Source: Talaromyces rugulosus
Lineage: Eukaryota; Ascomycota; Eurotiomycetes; Eurotiales; Trichocomaceae
Direction: 5' to 3'
Assembly: GCF_013368755.1 (NCBI RefSeq)
Contig: NC_049565.1
Span: forward strand, 3,286,001-3,350,000
Length of the DNA: 64,000 nt
This document shows, in pieces, positions 30,821 through 41,378 of the stretch. Position numbers and translations under genes: made by a program. Positions within the stretch are counted from its first letter, which is position 1. Each line of letters begins with the position of its first letter. The notes beneath the pieces were generated by a model, which saw nothing but the letters and a program-made list of their open reading frames with translations, was not told the DNA's origin and ran no database searches.

Positions 30821-32699
30821 ACGTAATCGGTAAGCGAGCCGCCACTGCAAGCGAGCCGCCACTTCCGCCCGAAAATGCAATCTATATAAATTTCAAATCT
30901 CAATTTTATACCCAAAATATTAATTATATATAAAAAATTAATTACCAGTACGATTAGGACATCCAGTTATTCTATGTCCTGCAATACCACAACCGCTGCA
31001 GCGAAATTGACGTCGTACAGGCGGTTGAGAGACTGGAAGCTCTGGCTCGACCGGAGCAGTAGTAACAGTTTGAGATGCCTCAATCTGACCCTGTATAAGC
31101 GCCTGAGCTTCTTCTCTGGTGATTCCTTGCTCATGGGATATCTGCTTTCTAGATCGTCTGCGTTTTTGCTTCTCTTTCTCATGTGCAGCTCGTAGATCAT
31201 GAACTTCCTTTCGTACAATCTGAAGCTCATTAATACTCATCTCATAAGCTTTTGACATGCGATTAATTGCCTCATCAATAACTTCAGAGGGACTCCTTGT
31301 ACGCCGGCTTATCCGCTTTTTTATTGTGCTTAATTGGCGCTTAAATTGACGTGGATTTTGAGGTGTTTGTAAGCAGGATGATTGTGTATTGCTTGATCGA
31401 CTTGGAGGGGGTGTAGGAGTCCTTAATTGGATAGTAAGCTGTTGATAAACTCGATTTGGATCAAATGGCATTAATCCAGTTGCTGCAAAGCCGTTCCGAA
31501 TAGTCTCAGCTTTATATGCCACCGTACGGGCCTCTGGAAATGCAGTAAGAAAGTCGATTTTGTCGATATGATTAAATCCAAGCCTCATCCGCTGTTCAAC
31601 AAGCTGTCCATATTGCCGTTTTAAAACCGCAAAACAGCTGACATCAAGAGGCTGTAAAAGGTGTGAAGAATGAGGAGGCATACAGACTGGAATAATACTA
31701 TTCTCAGTGCAAATTTGGTCAAATTCCGCAGTCAGATGGCTTCCATGGCCATCAAGAATCAACATTCGATATCTTCCCATCGTGCGGCCATTGGTAAGAG
31801 GAATGAAGTGATTAATGAGCCAATCTATTCCAATCTTATCTGTAGTCCATCCGTTGTCGCTAATATTAATTCTCCAATCCTCTGGAAGAGTCTCAAACCA
31901 GCCTTCTTGAGAGTATTTTGTTGCTTTGAAGATCACATATGAAGGTAAAGCCCACCCAGTAGAATTAACTGCCTCAATTGAAGTTACCCATTCTCGATTG
32001 CCAGGTTGTAATAGCTTTGGACGAGCATATCGATCGCTTCCAGTAATGACTTTTGCAGTTGCGCAAAGTCCCATAGCAAAGCCAGTCTCATCGAAGTTGT
32101 AAATATCTTCCGGTAAGATACCATATTGTAATATAGCCTCTTGTACAGATCCAAAATATTCTTGAATTATCTTTGGATCTTCGCATTTAGCGCGCTCATA
32201 GTTATATCTTCGTGAAAATCTTGATTTGAGCTCTGAGCGACGTTGAACTAGATTGTATACCCATTTCTCTCCAACCTGTTGATTTCCATGTTGTGCAAGT
32301 AAAATATTGGCCATATCTCGTACCATAGATGGTCGGGGAGGTAATCCTCGCTTATCTAGGTCCAATATCCATTGAACAAGCGATTCCTCTTCAAATTTAT
32401 TCAATTTATGGTTATTGGCGCGTGTTTGAGATCTTTGTTGAGTGCCGTTTAGTCGATCTCGTAGAGTTGTCCGAGGAACATTATAAATCTTTGCCGCTCG
32501 TCCAATAGTCGAGATTTTTTTATTTTGTAAATCGGAAATAGCTAATAAGAGTCTTCCCTCTTGTTCCTGAGAATTTGACTGGTTTTCATTGCGAATTGGT
32601 GGCATATTGGCGTGTTGAACAAATTGGAATTGTTATGGGACGCGTTTTTGAGCGGAAGTGGCGGCTCGCTTGCAGTGGCGGCTCGCTTACCGATTACGT
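30821..32699 (-). mobile_element. complete Fot1/pogo-like DNA transposon
   Basis: Terminal inverted repeats of about 49 bp: the left end starts ACGTAATCGGTAAGCGAGCC at 30821, and the right end is its complement ending at 32699. Both are flanked by TA (30819-30820 and 32700-32701), the expected target duplication. Each terminal repeat contains two direct copies of AAGCGAGCCGCCACT, probably transposase-binding sites. The element is 1879 bp and holds a single intact transposase frame, so it may be autonomous. Confidence 0.9.
30938..32605 (-). CDS. Fot1/pogo transposase with C-terminal zinc knuckle
   Basis: 555 residues with no intron. The N-terminal psq-type helix-turn-helix (ISTIGRAAKIYNVPRTTLRD) is followed by a CENPB-type HTH (NKFEEESLVQWILDLDKRGL) and a DDE_1 core with IYNFDETGFAMG, MLILDGHGSHL and SSHLLQPLDVSCFAVLKRQY, so the D-D-D triad is complete. 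A coiled-coil-like, basic stretch follows, and the end is a retroviral-type CCHC knuckle (CSGCGIAGHRITGC, spacing C-X2-C-X4-H-X4-C). The knuckle is an add-on to the core transposase and could assist DNA or RNA binding. The gene lies wholly within matching terminal repeats. Confidence 0.9.
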   Translation of the reverse strand: MPPIRNENQSNSQEQEGRLLLAISDLQNKKISTIGRAAKIYNVPRTTLRDRLNGTQQRSQTRANNHKLNKFEEESLVQWILDLDKRGLPPRPSMVRDMANILLAQHGNQQVGEKWVYNLVQRRSELKSRFSRRYNYERAKCEDPKIIQEYFGSVQEAILQYGILPEDIYNFDETGFAMGLCATAKVITGSDRYARPKLLQPGNREWVTSIEAVNSTGWALPSYVIFKATKYSQEGWFETLPEDWRINISDNGWTTDKIGIDWLINHFIPLTNGRTMGRYRMLILDGHGSHLTAEFDQICTENSIIPVCMPPHSSHLLQPLDVSCFAVLKRQYGQLVEQRMRLGFNHIDKIDFLTAFPEARTVAYKAETIRNGFAATGLMPFDPNRVYQQLTIQLRTPTPPPSRSSNTQSSCLQTPQNPRQFKRQLSTIKKRISRRTRSPSEVIDEAINRMSKAYEMSINELQIVRKEVHDLRAAHEKEKQKRRRSRKQISHEQGITREEAQALIQGQIEASQTVTTAPVEPELPVSQPPVRRQFRCSGCGIAGHRITGCPNRTGN

Positions 32700-32803
32700 T
32701 ACACTAGATAGTGTCTTACGTAATCAACACCAGATAAGTTTTCTTTTCTCAGTGTCTAAAATAGTGCTCATATCTTCAACTTATAAACACTGTTAAGATA
32801 GTA

Positions 32804-33323
32804 TACAGCCAGATTTGAAACTAGCTTCACCTTTTTATATACTCTATATAATTCTGCTTTACTATAGTGAACTTACTATCTTATACTAGTTTAGTCATAG
32901 TTAATTAGTATATATTTATAATAGTAATAAATACTAAACTAGCTATATTTTTATTAGTCTAAGATGTGACAGCTGGGGCTGAGGCTGAGGCTATCCCCAA
33001 GGGTAGAAGCTGCCTCGGGGCCGGGTGGGAGCCTCAGGCAGAAAGAGGCCTCAGGCAGGAAGGGCATCAACCCTAACCCGCGGTGCCAGATCTGGGAATA
33101 GCCTCACCCCGGGGCCATAAGGGGTCAAGCTGGTTACCTAAGCACACAAGGTAAAACCTTCCTGCAGGTCCTGGTAGTTAAATCCCTTTCCCATGCTTGT
33201 TGTTTTATAGAACTGCACCCCTAGATAGAAATCAACATCTTTGGAAAAGGCACGTCACATAAGATAGAAATATCTCTATAATAAAATATAAATAAGGTAA
33301 AGGTGGTTTCGAAACTGACTGTA
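32804..33323. mobile_element. TA-type MITE split by a nested insertion
   Basis: The left end TACAGCCAGATTTGAAACTA starts at 32804, and the right end (GGTTTCGAAACTGACTGTA) finishes at 33323. The MITE halves 32804-32963 and 33261-33323 join to the usual size of about 225 bp once the GC-rich insert 32964-33260 is removed. It is strongly AT-shifted relative to the other copies. Confidence 0.8.
32964..33260 (+). mobile_element. GC-rich 0.3-kb non-autonomous element, copy 1
   Basis: 297 bp with imperfect short ends ATGTGAC...GTCACAT, flanked by AAG on both sides (32961-32963 and 33261-33263). It is inserted in a MITE. The base composition is far more GC-rich than the AT-rich surroundings. It carries no open frame. 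An inverted second copy lies at 33861-34137. Confidence 0.8.
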
Positions 33324-33619
33324 TATATACATACTTAAACTAATACAGACATAAATGCAATATCATATTTTTAACTAGAGATAGGTTTAAAATAATGTAA
33401 AGCTATGTTTTGGCATACATGTTTGAACAAGGCCACCTGGCATTTATTGTGATGTTTTTGACTAGCAAAAACTTTCACAAATATTTCACCACACCACTGT
33501 CATGGCTGACATTTTTAAACATCTCTTCAACATATATATTAATTTGTCTACTTAAAGTACAATATAGTCACATATAATATTTAAACTAGGCAATCTATAT
33601 TGTGTTTAAATTGTTGATG

Positions 33620-33852
33620 TACAGGCAAATTCAAAATTGGCTTCACTATGTTTACACACTCTCTGTTAAATTCTGCCCTACTATGTTGCCTTGCGCTAAT
33701 AAATATAAAGTTAGTATATAGTATATCACTACTATAAATACATACTAATTAACTAATATCACACTAGTTTAACACAGAAATATCTCTACAATGGGGTAAA
33801 ATTCAACAGAGAGTGTGTAAATAAGGTGAAGCCAACTCCGAATCTGTCTGTA
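33620..33852. mobile_element. TA-type MITE, 233 bp
   Basis: Ends TACAGGCAAATTCAAAATTG and CCGAATCTGTCTGTA. Same length as, and about 95 percent identical by eye to, the copy at 37938-38170. Most differences are transitions. Confidence 0.85.
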
Positions 33853-33860
33853 GAGGTTCT

Positions 33861-34137
33861 ATGTGACGTGCCTTTTCCAAAGATATTCGATTCCTATCTA
33901 GGGGTGCGATTCTCTAAAACAACAAGCATGGGAAAGGAATCTAACTACCAGGACCTGCGGGAAGGTTTCATCTTGTGTGCTTAGGTAACCAGCTTGACCC
34001 CTTATGGCCCCGGGGTGAGGCTATCCCCAGATCTGACACCGCGGGTTAGGGTTGATGCCCTTCCTGCCTGAGGCCTCCCGTATCGGCCACGAGGCCGTTC
34101 CTACCCTTGGGGATAGCCTCAGGTTCAGCCGTCACAT
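33861..34137 (-). mobile_element. GC-rich 0.3-kb non-autonomous element, copy 2 (inverted)
   Basis: 277 bp, the reverse complement of copy 1 at 32964-33260 over almost its whole length. Ends are ATGTGACG...CGTCACAT, with TCT on both flanks (33858-33860 and 34138-34140). It lies 8 bp from the end of a MITE. Confidence 0.8.
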
Positions 34138-34819
34138 TCTAAACATATAAAAATACAAGATCTTAATCCTAACCACAAACATTAAGAAATACAACTTTGC
34201 TATCATTATTAAGTTCCTTCAAAGACCTAATAAACTGTATTATTTTGATAGTATAGATACTATCGATTTGCTGATCAACTTTTTGCTGTTACCCTACACA
34301 ATTTATTCAAGAGGCAGCTTAAGTTTCGTCTATATATATCCTTATTAAAAAAAGGGTTTAAAATATGACATTAACAACAGGTCGATACACTGATTAAATA
34401 TAAACTTTACGTTAACACATCATTATACTATTATGCATCAAGTTATTCTCAACCATGTGTTTATTCCCCTTAACCTAGATAGAGCTGGTTCTTATTCTGA
34501 GGCAATAGAGGATGAATGGAACTGGTCTTCTCTTTGCCGGTATATAACCTAGCCAGCATCTCGGCACCAGACTGTAACCAGACACAGCCTGTCTTTCGCT
34601 TGACAGTACCACCAAAAAAGCCATTTAAATTTGCCTCAGAAACCTAACCCTGAGTTTGTCAATTCTATATATTACAGTGAAAAGGGATTTCATCCTCGGT
34701 ATGCCACTTGTCCTTACGATAACTCCCATACTTAATGTTTACATTGTACAAAATTCTGATATGGGCTAATTGAGAACTCCGATGCAGGCTCAAATTGATA
34801 CGTTTTGGCGCGGGTTTGA

Positions 34820-35229
34820 CCATGTTGGGCTTTCGGAGTGGTTCCCTTACCTGGATGTGTGTGAATTGTCCTCGTCGCAACTCTCGTGACTGGAAGGCTC
34901 GTGTCCGTTTTTCGGATCCAGGTGCAGCATACCTAGGACTTTTAATCTTTCTTTCCCCCGGAAAGCGGAATGTTCTCATCGATACCCTGTGTGACGAATG
35001 CTTGGATGATGAAGATCTAGCTGACCTCAGCACGCAATGGATGATCATCACCAAAGCAAATCATCAATCGAAGCAACAATGTACCACGTGGAGGAGCCGA
35101 GAGACTCGTTTATGTGAGGTATTCTCAAAGTACAGGGACCTCATGGAGAGTAAAAATCCTTGTTTGTACCTGTCTTGTGGCGCATCTTTGCAGGACCATC
35201 GATTGACAAGTTTTGCTACGCATATGTAA
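34820..35229 (+). CDS. doubtful hypothetical protein with paired cysteines
   Basis: Open frame of about 136 residues, beginning near the ATG of MLGFRSGSLTWMCVNCPRRN. It contains CVNC and CDEC pairs 40-50 residues apart, which could bind zinc, and a hydrophobic strand (AAYLGLLIFLS). I do not recognise a family. There is no strong start context, and it lies in a transposon-rich stretch, so it may be a relic. Confidence 0.3.
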
Positions 35230-36554
35230 GCCAGGCCATTTTCCGCAATGGATCGGTGCTCTGAAGGTTAATCAACCGATCCGAATAGGAGCCTGGATCG
35301 ATTTCCCGATTAAGCGTGCTAAACCTTTTATGTCCAAAGTTAATATATGCATGCGTAGCCCGCATTTCGCGGCTTGTTGACTGGAATCTCTCATCCAGGA
35401 GATTGGTGGTTCGCTATGTAGCACAGCATTTGAATGGACTTAGTGTGATTCCCCATATATACACCATATTCGTACAAGACCCCAATTGCCCAGGAATTAT
35501 CCTCATATATCTAAGAATAATACTGTACATATTTGCATAATAATTGATTCAGTCGTAGTTTACCGTAACTGAAACAGGCTGGATAGGTTGGTAGGATGAT
35601 CAGAGATGTTATTCCAATCGACCGTTAGACCGTATTATTTAGTGAGGAAGACCTTGTCTCTTAACCAAAATTTAAGATAAAAAACATGTGAAAGTTTGGA
35701 TTTTGTAGACCAGCTGAGAAGATATCTAGTTTACAGTACCTCAACAACTCAAATCTCCTACCACAAAAAAGTCAAGAGAGAGGAATCCTACTAGAGATAC
35801 ATGTACCTAATACAGGCAGATTCGAAACTGACTTCACCTTGTTTACACACTCTTTATTGAATTTTACCCCACTGTGGGGATATCTCTGCCTTAGACTAGT
35901 GTGATATTGGTTAATTAGTATATGTTTGTGGTATGTAGTGATATGCGATTTACTAACTCTATATTTATTAGCACAAGGAAACAACATCTTCACAGTGGGA
36001 CAGAATTTAACAGAGAGTGTGTAAACAAGGTGCAGCCAGTTTTGAATTTACCTGTATCTGCCCATATAATTTCGCATGCTACAGATTTCTAGGAGTATAC
36101 GGCATAGAGTTGGTAGTTAGATAAAGGCGAATTCATCACCAACTTTATTTTAGGTTATTAAACCTCCTCAGGTATATTGAGAAGTTATCTGGAACAATCT
36201 GTTCAAACATTGTACTGTATCAATTGATATTGAGGATGTTGGATTTGTCAAGGTAGGAGAAATTATAGATGCTATAGATCATTTTGATATAGATATATTA
36301 TAAACTGTTCAATATTGGATATTAAGGTTTACCAAACTACCAGAAAGTTTTTGGTCGAAAATCTAAACAAAAATCTTTATTTCATCAGCCCGGCCTAATT
36401 GTGCCTTGTTTAGGTCCATATGTCAGCACTAACTTTTCAAACAAAGAACAAAGTATTAAAGAAACCCGGATTACTTTTAAATCGACTAAAGTACTCTGTC
36501 TGGTTTCTAAAATGATATATTTTATGCACAAAAATTAAGATAAATATTAAGAAT
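35230..36554. other. intergenic with one MITE
   Basis: AT-rich upstream region of the chitinase gene. It contains one full MITE at 35811-36055 and no other recognised feature. Confidence 0.5.
35811..36055. mobile_element. TA-type MITE, 245 bp
   Basis: Left end TACAGGCAGATTCGAAACTG, right end TTTTGAATTTACCTGTA. Inner inverted motifs TTGAATTTTACCCCACTGTG and CACAGTGGGACAGAATTTAA. Flanked by T/A-rich sequence, and complete. Confidence 0.85.
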
Positions 36555-37796
36555 ATGCATTTTTCAACAACAGTCAACATATTCAGTCTCGTGGCTACAG
36601 CTGTCTCGGCGACCTCCCATATCAGTCGTTCCAACTCTTCTGCAGGAGAGGTTGCGGTTTACTGGGGCCAAAACGGCGGAAACACAGTGGAAAATAATGA
36701 TCTATCCAGTTACTGTGCACCAGATTCTGGAGTTGATATTATTATTCTGAGTTTCCTTTATGAATATGGGAATAGCAATAGTATACCGTCGGGTACTATT
36801 GGTCAATCTTGCTCTATTTCTTTGAAAGGGGAACCCAGTAACTGCGATGATCTTGCATCTGCAATCGAAACTTGTAAATCTCATGGTGTTAAGATAATAC
36901 TGTCCCTTGGTGGTGGAAGTGGTGCGTACTCACTACAGTCACAAGCTGAAGCTGAAGCAATCGGCCAAAACCTTTGGGATGCATATGGAAATACTTCACA
37001 GGGTAATATCCCTCGCCCTTTCGGCAAAACATTTGTTGATGGTTGGGATTTTGATATTGAAAAGCCCGAAGGTAGCCAGTATTATCAATACCTGATATCG
37101 GTTTTACGTTCCAATTTTGCTTCAGATCCCTCCCACGTCTACTATATAAGTGGAGCGCCCCAGTGCCCTCTTAATGAGCCTTATATGAGGCAAGCAATCC
37201 AGGAAGCGGTTTTTGACTATCTCTGGGTTCAGTTCTACAACAATGATGACTGTTCGCACCCGAATCCCATAAATTATAACGATTGGGTAGATCTGATTAC
37301 AACTGGCTCCTCAGCTGCCGCCAAGGTCTTCATTGGTGTGCCGGCATCCACAAAGGGAGCAAATGGTAAAATAAGCGGAGAAAAATACTACATGAGTCCA
37401 AGTGATTTGGCCATTACAGTCACAAAGTACACCATGAATTCGCATTGGGGAGGTATTATGCTCTGGGATGCTGGATTTTCAGACGCAAATGTCATTGGTG
37501 GATGCACCTATGCACAACAAAGTAAAAATATCCTCAATAAAGGCTCACCCTGCTCAGGATCAGGTACAGGAACAACAGTAACTAACGCACCGAGCCGAAC
37601 TTCTTCGCTTAATTCAACATCATTTGTGACGGGTCCTTTCATATCACAATGGGGTCAGGTTAGTGTGCTATTCTCTCAGGTTCCCACCAATAGCTGACAA
37701 ATAAAGTGCGGCGGCCAAGACTATAAAGGTTCTACTGTATGTGCGACTCCTTGGAAGTGTGTCGAAGAAAGTGCCTGGTGGTCTTCTTGCCAATAA
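36555..37796 (+). CDS. GH18 class III chitinase with C-terminal CBM1
   Basis: Two exons, 36555-37658 and 37707-37796, giving 397 residues. Intron donor GTTAGT, CTGAC branch site, AAG acceptor. A signal peptide (FSTTVNIFSLVATAVSATS) leads into the GH18 barrel: VAVYWGQNGGN, KIILSLGGGSG, and the catalytic DGWDFDIEKPEG (DxxDxDxE with the acid/base Glu intact). A Ser/Thr linker follows. The spliced second exon encodes WGQ-CGGQDYKGSTVCATP and a terminal WWSSCQ, a cysteine-spaced carbohydrate-binding module of family 1. The enzyme should hydrolyse chitin outside the cell, with the CBM anchoring it to polysaccharide. If the intron is retained, the protein ends 12 residues later without the CBM. Confidence 0.88.
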
Positions 37797-37937
37797 CAAC
37801 CGAGGAAACTTCGGTCGCTTCTACAGTATTGTTATAAATTTTAGTTTATTTCTATCCTTCTGCTATTATATGCTATTTGGTATACTTTGAATAGCTAGAG
37901 CGGTATAATGTGTGCTTCACAGGTAAGGGTAAAGCAG

Positions 37938-38170
37938 TACAGGCAAATTCAAAATTGGCTTCACTATGTTTACACACTCTCTGTTAAATTCTGCCCCACT
38001 ATGTTGCCTTGCGCTAATAAATATAGAGTTAGTATATAGTATATCACTACTATAAATATATACTAATTAACCAATATCACACTAGTCTAACGTAGAAATA
38101 TCTCCATATTAGGGTAAAATTCAACAGAGAGTGTGTAAATAAGGTGAAGCCAGTTTCGAATCTGTCTGTA
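37938..38170. mobile_element. TA-type MITE, 233 bp
   Basis: Complete copy with ends TACAGGCAAATTC and CGAATCTGTCTGTA, nearly identical to the copy at 33620-33852, about 4 kb away. It lies between the chitinase 3' end and the 3' end of the minus-strand aspartyl-protease-like gene. Confidence 0.88.
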
Positions 38171-38299
38171 ACTACTTTGAATATTCTGCTATCTATTGTC
38201 TATGGCTTAATGAAACTGCGTCCTGCGGTTTTAGAATGTTAAAATAGAAGAAAAAGACCAGAAAAGCATCATAGCGGATAGAATTTAGGGATGAGCTAG

Positions 38300-39785
38300 T
38301 CAAAATTGAATAGGTATGTCAACCTGAGGCGCAAAGCCTATCGATTCTGATGCGTTCAAAACCACGTATAAAGTCCGCAGGGCGGTAATCCCCAAAGCTG
38401 ATTCTCCTCCGAAGTCATCTGGATTAAATCCTCCCATAGAAACTAGCCCAAACTCACATGTCCCGTCGTCATTCTCACCTAATTTAAAAGCCTTTCCAGG
38501 AATATCCAAGTCAAATGTCCCACCACCGGCACGATCAACAGTGAGTGTGACATTGGGTAGGGTAATGTTGCATTTATAGTACATTGATTCCCCGAGAGTT
38601 TCAGTATCCATTTGAAGCGCTACTTGTGCTCGAAAGTTGTTGACAATTCCGGGATCTAGCGTTGTATACCTTGTGCCTGTGTTAATTTGCATGTCAAAGT
38701 CGCAGGGTACAGCAGGTTGAGTGCCAATCTTCCACGAATTTACATGAAACGCCCAATACCCAGTCGCAAGAGAATTGGAGTATGCCCACTGGATCTTATC
38801 TGAATACATTTTGCTATTCGTCCAGCCAAGGTCAATAAATCCCTCATCTTGATGTCGTAATGCAATTCCAATAACTGGATCTCGAAGCTGGGGCAAGATA
38901 TTGTCAAACCATGACGCATGTGAGATGAGAGTGGTCTCCCCGTCCTGTATGAAAAGTAGGCTTGCATTTTGCCGGGTCAGGGACAGCAGCCCATCCCACG
39001 ACTGATAGGCCAGAGCACCTTGTGGTAATTCCAGTTCCCTTGATGGATTGGCAATCGCAAGGGCTTGGTTAACAGATACAGGACCATCGTGCATGATGAT
39101 GTTGTCGCGATAAACCAGAGTCCCGTTCAGATCGGGGCCGTCTATTTCCATATTATCTCCGCGCCACTTCCACGGAATTTTCTGCGACAAGTTTGCGTGG
39201 GAGGGCACATAGAGAGTAATATTATTACCCATACTGGGTTGGGAGGTGTACACAATACTTCAACTAGTCAGTCTATGTTTTCTCTTCAGACGTGTTGAGA
39301 ACATACGTGTTTGACGCTAATGTATGTAATTGCAAATGCAAAATGTACTTTCCAACTCTCAAAGGAATTGTGTAAAAGTAATTAGTTCCATTCCTTGCAG
39401 ACGAATTACTTGTAAGTATAGTCATTGCAATTGATGAAGGTGAAGGGTTCATGCTGGATGTATGTAGCGTTGGTGTTGACGTTTTTTCCGATAACGTTGT
39501 TTGAACTGATATCGGATGGGTGTTTGTCCAGCTAGAGCCCAAAACATCCGTTGAAGGCGAGAATGAAGAATAGGTTGTTGGTAGCTCAAACCCCGGGGTT
39601 GTCCTTACTACTGACAATGCCGCCAAACAAGATGACAACATTTTGCTCTGTGAGATTTGACACAAACACGTAGAACGAGGACTGGGGGTGGCGGTGGGAT
39701 ATGTAGTATTGGGAGTTTTGGACATGGCCAAAATTGCCAGAAGAAAAGAGAACAATGGGAGAAACATATTAGTAGACTGGTACAT
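38300..39785 (-). CDS. catalytically dead aspartyl-protease-like secreted protein
   Basis: Two exons, 39785-39307 and 39257-38300, giving 478 residues (donor GTATGT, CTGAC branch site, AAG acceptor). The N-terminus is a signal/anchor (MFLPLFSFLLAILAMS), followed by a Ser/Thr/Pro-rich stalk of about 115 residues. The splice joins YFYTIPLRVGKYILHLQLHT to LASNTIVYTSQPSMG, which aligns to the opening of a pepsin-like lobe where DTGSS should stand; here it reads HTLAS. The second lobe motif reads INTGTRYTTL in place of the D-T-G-T motif, so both catalytic aspartates are replaced. Core structure motifs (VIGIALRH, GYWAFHVNSW, FGLVSMGGF) remain. It is probably a cell-surface binding protein derived from a protease, not an enzyme. 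Confidence 0.7.
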
Positions 39786-40688
39786 GATACTATGATCTGA
39801 CTCAGGAGGTGATATGAATCAAGGTATAATATAATATATGTAGAGACCAAATGGGTTGTTAACTTTTGAAGGTGCCACCGTCACTACAGAGACATTCGAA
39901 ACCTCCTTCATGAGAAAACATACTCCTTGATTATTTTGCCCCACTGCCAAGGCAGCCTAGTTGGTTCAGTATTTTTCAGTGTCTTACGAGATATGTTTTG
40001 TTTTGTTTGTTACCTGTTTTAAACCACTAATCGTTTGTAGGTTAGTGTATCTGTTAAATGTGGTGTGTTCTGTCAATAGTATCGCAAACAAGTATTTACC
40101 AATATGTTTATATTACAGTAAGTAATGTACTAACCATTTATAGTATAGTATATAAATATTTTTGTAAAAGTGGGGTCAAATTAAGACAAGATTGTGTGTT
40201 CAAGGTGAAGCTGGTTTTGGGTTTTGCACATTATTTTGAACAAATTCGAAACCTCCTTCATCTTTCTATAAACTTTCTCTTTTAAATTTGCCCCGCAATC
40301 AATATTGTTTAACCACATTGGGTTAGGTAGTCATTTTTCATGGTTGTCAGTAGCTTGAAATGTTACCAAATTACGATACCTTACAACTCTTGTCTCGGTT
40401 AACTATGTCGGAGGGTTTTACCGACCCCATAGTGACGTGAAAACTCGGAAGGTAACCAGCCTCGTCATCCCATCTTATATCTACTACTCCATTTTAATTC
40501 ACATGTCATTTAACAAGTTCTTTAACTATTACCCTCCTTCTAATTTTCGAGATGAAACAAAAATGATCACAGAACATAGCACTTATAACCTGCCTGGTGT
40601 TTGAACCCTTATCAATCTTTTGCAACAAAAATTTCAACAGACGACTCAAAGCGTAAGGTCAAGAAAACAAACAAAGATGCAAGAAACA
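39786..40688. other. intergenic with MITE subfamily 2 sequences
   Basis: No gene. It contains a divergent MITE of about 350 bp (39885-40235) and a second left end near 40243 (AAATTCGAAACCTCCTTCAT), adjacent to it. Confidence 0.5.
39885..40235. mobile_element. MITE subfamily 2 copy, divergent
   Basis: Left end TACAGAGACATTCGAAACCT with CTCCTTCATG and TTTTGCCCCACT inside. The right side contains AAGTGGGGTCAAATTA and AAGGTGAAGCTGGTTTTGGG. The right boundary is approximate. Confidence 0.5.
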
Positions 40689-41378
40689 TCATAATGATTG
40701 ACTGGTTGCACTTTCGAACTCTCTCCTTCTTGGTCGAACCTTCTCTGCCCAGAATTTGATGTCTCGCACATACTGTTCTATCAAGCCTTCTATAATATTT
40801 TGGCCATCATAAACCGTGGGGCCCTTCTTATACAGCAAGTCAAGATCAAGCCCTTTTTCTAAAGCGATAGCGCCGCAACGTTGAAAGCCGTCTCTCCACG
40901 TGTCACTTCTCGCTTGAGATATCTGCCAGTCTGTATAGTCAATGACAGCGTCATCCCTGCATCCCTGCACATTCAAACAATCTGTTGAGTTGGATCTTGT
41001 TGGTGGTGCAGAGGTGGATGCTTCGCCTGCTGCCATTTGATGAGCAGCTGATGAAGATGGTGAAGGTAAAACGTTGGTGATATTAATTGAAGGAGAGGAG
41101 GCGGCTCGATGGTGTGAATTTTTTGGTTGGTTTTGCCGCTGCTCTTCTGCGCCTAATATCTCTTGGCGGATGAAGTCAGGTACGTCTTCATGAGTCGATA
41201 TTTTGCCACCTTGCTCCACATATCGAACCATACTTTCCAGAGGGTGGGGTCCAAGTTTGTGATGCATCTTATCTTTTGGATCACGCCAGCACCAGAGGGC
41301 TTGCCTCAGACTGCCACTGGCTGAAATTATTCCAGTCCTCTTGGAGATCATACGACGTTTCGCGGGAATCGAAGGCAT
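40689..41378 (-). CDS. 5'-truncated member of a fungal WCWRDP-type family
   Basis: 229 residues from an ATG. After about 28 unrelated residues it reads LWCWRDPKDKMHHKLGPHPL, ESMVRYVEQGGKISTHEDVP and later SINITNVLPSPS. This matches the C-terminal half of the intact family member at 56870-58171 (WCWENPKDGKYYKL, NINLVPAQ). The family's N-terminal half (CYTIxWKxxxN, VAPSxYW, DIDW and VNLxFxY motifs) is missing. The remaining frame is open to a natural stop and includes WQISQARSDTWRDGF. Function unknown. It could be expressed as a short form or be a decaying fragment; the foreign N-terminus suggests a rearrangement. Confidence 0.55.
   Translation of the reverse strand: MPSIPAKRRMISKRTGIISASGSLRQALWCWRDPKDKMHHKLGPHPLESMVRYVEQGGKISTHEDVPDFIRQEILGAEEQRQNQPKNSHHRAASSPSINITNVLPSPSSSAAHQMAAGEASTSAPPTRSNSTDCLNVQGCRDDAVIDYTDWQISQARSDTWRDGFQRCGAIALEKGLDLDLLYKKGPTVYDGQNIIEGLIEQYVRDIKFWAEKVRPRRREFESATSQSL

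Larger units (their letters stand above)
32702..34794. other. AT-rich transposon graveyard
   Basis: No gene. It contains two MITEs of one family and two inverted copies of a GC-rich 0.3-kb element, listed separately. The remainder is AT-rich and featureless. Confidence 0.6.

Noticed and set aside
32964..34137. One large foldback element with 0.3-kb arms
   Set aside because: Each arm has its own ends and its own distinct flanking duplication (AAG versus TCT), and the DNA between them is two unrelated MITE pieces, so two separate insertions fit better.
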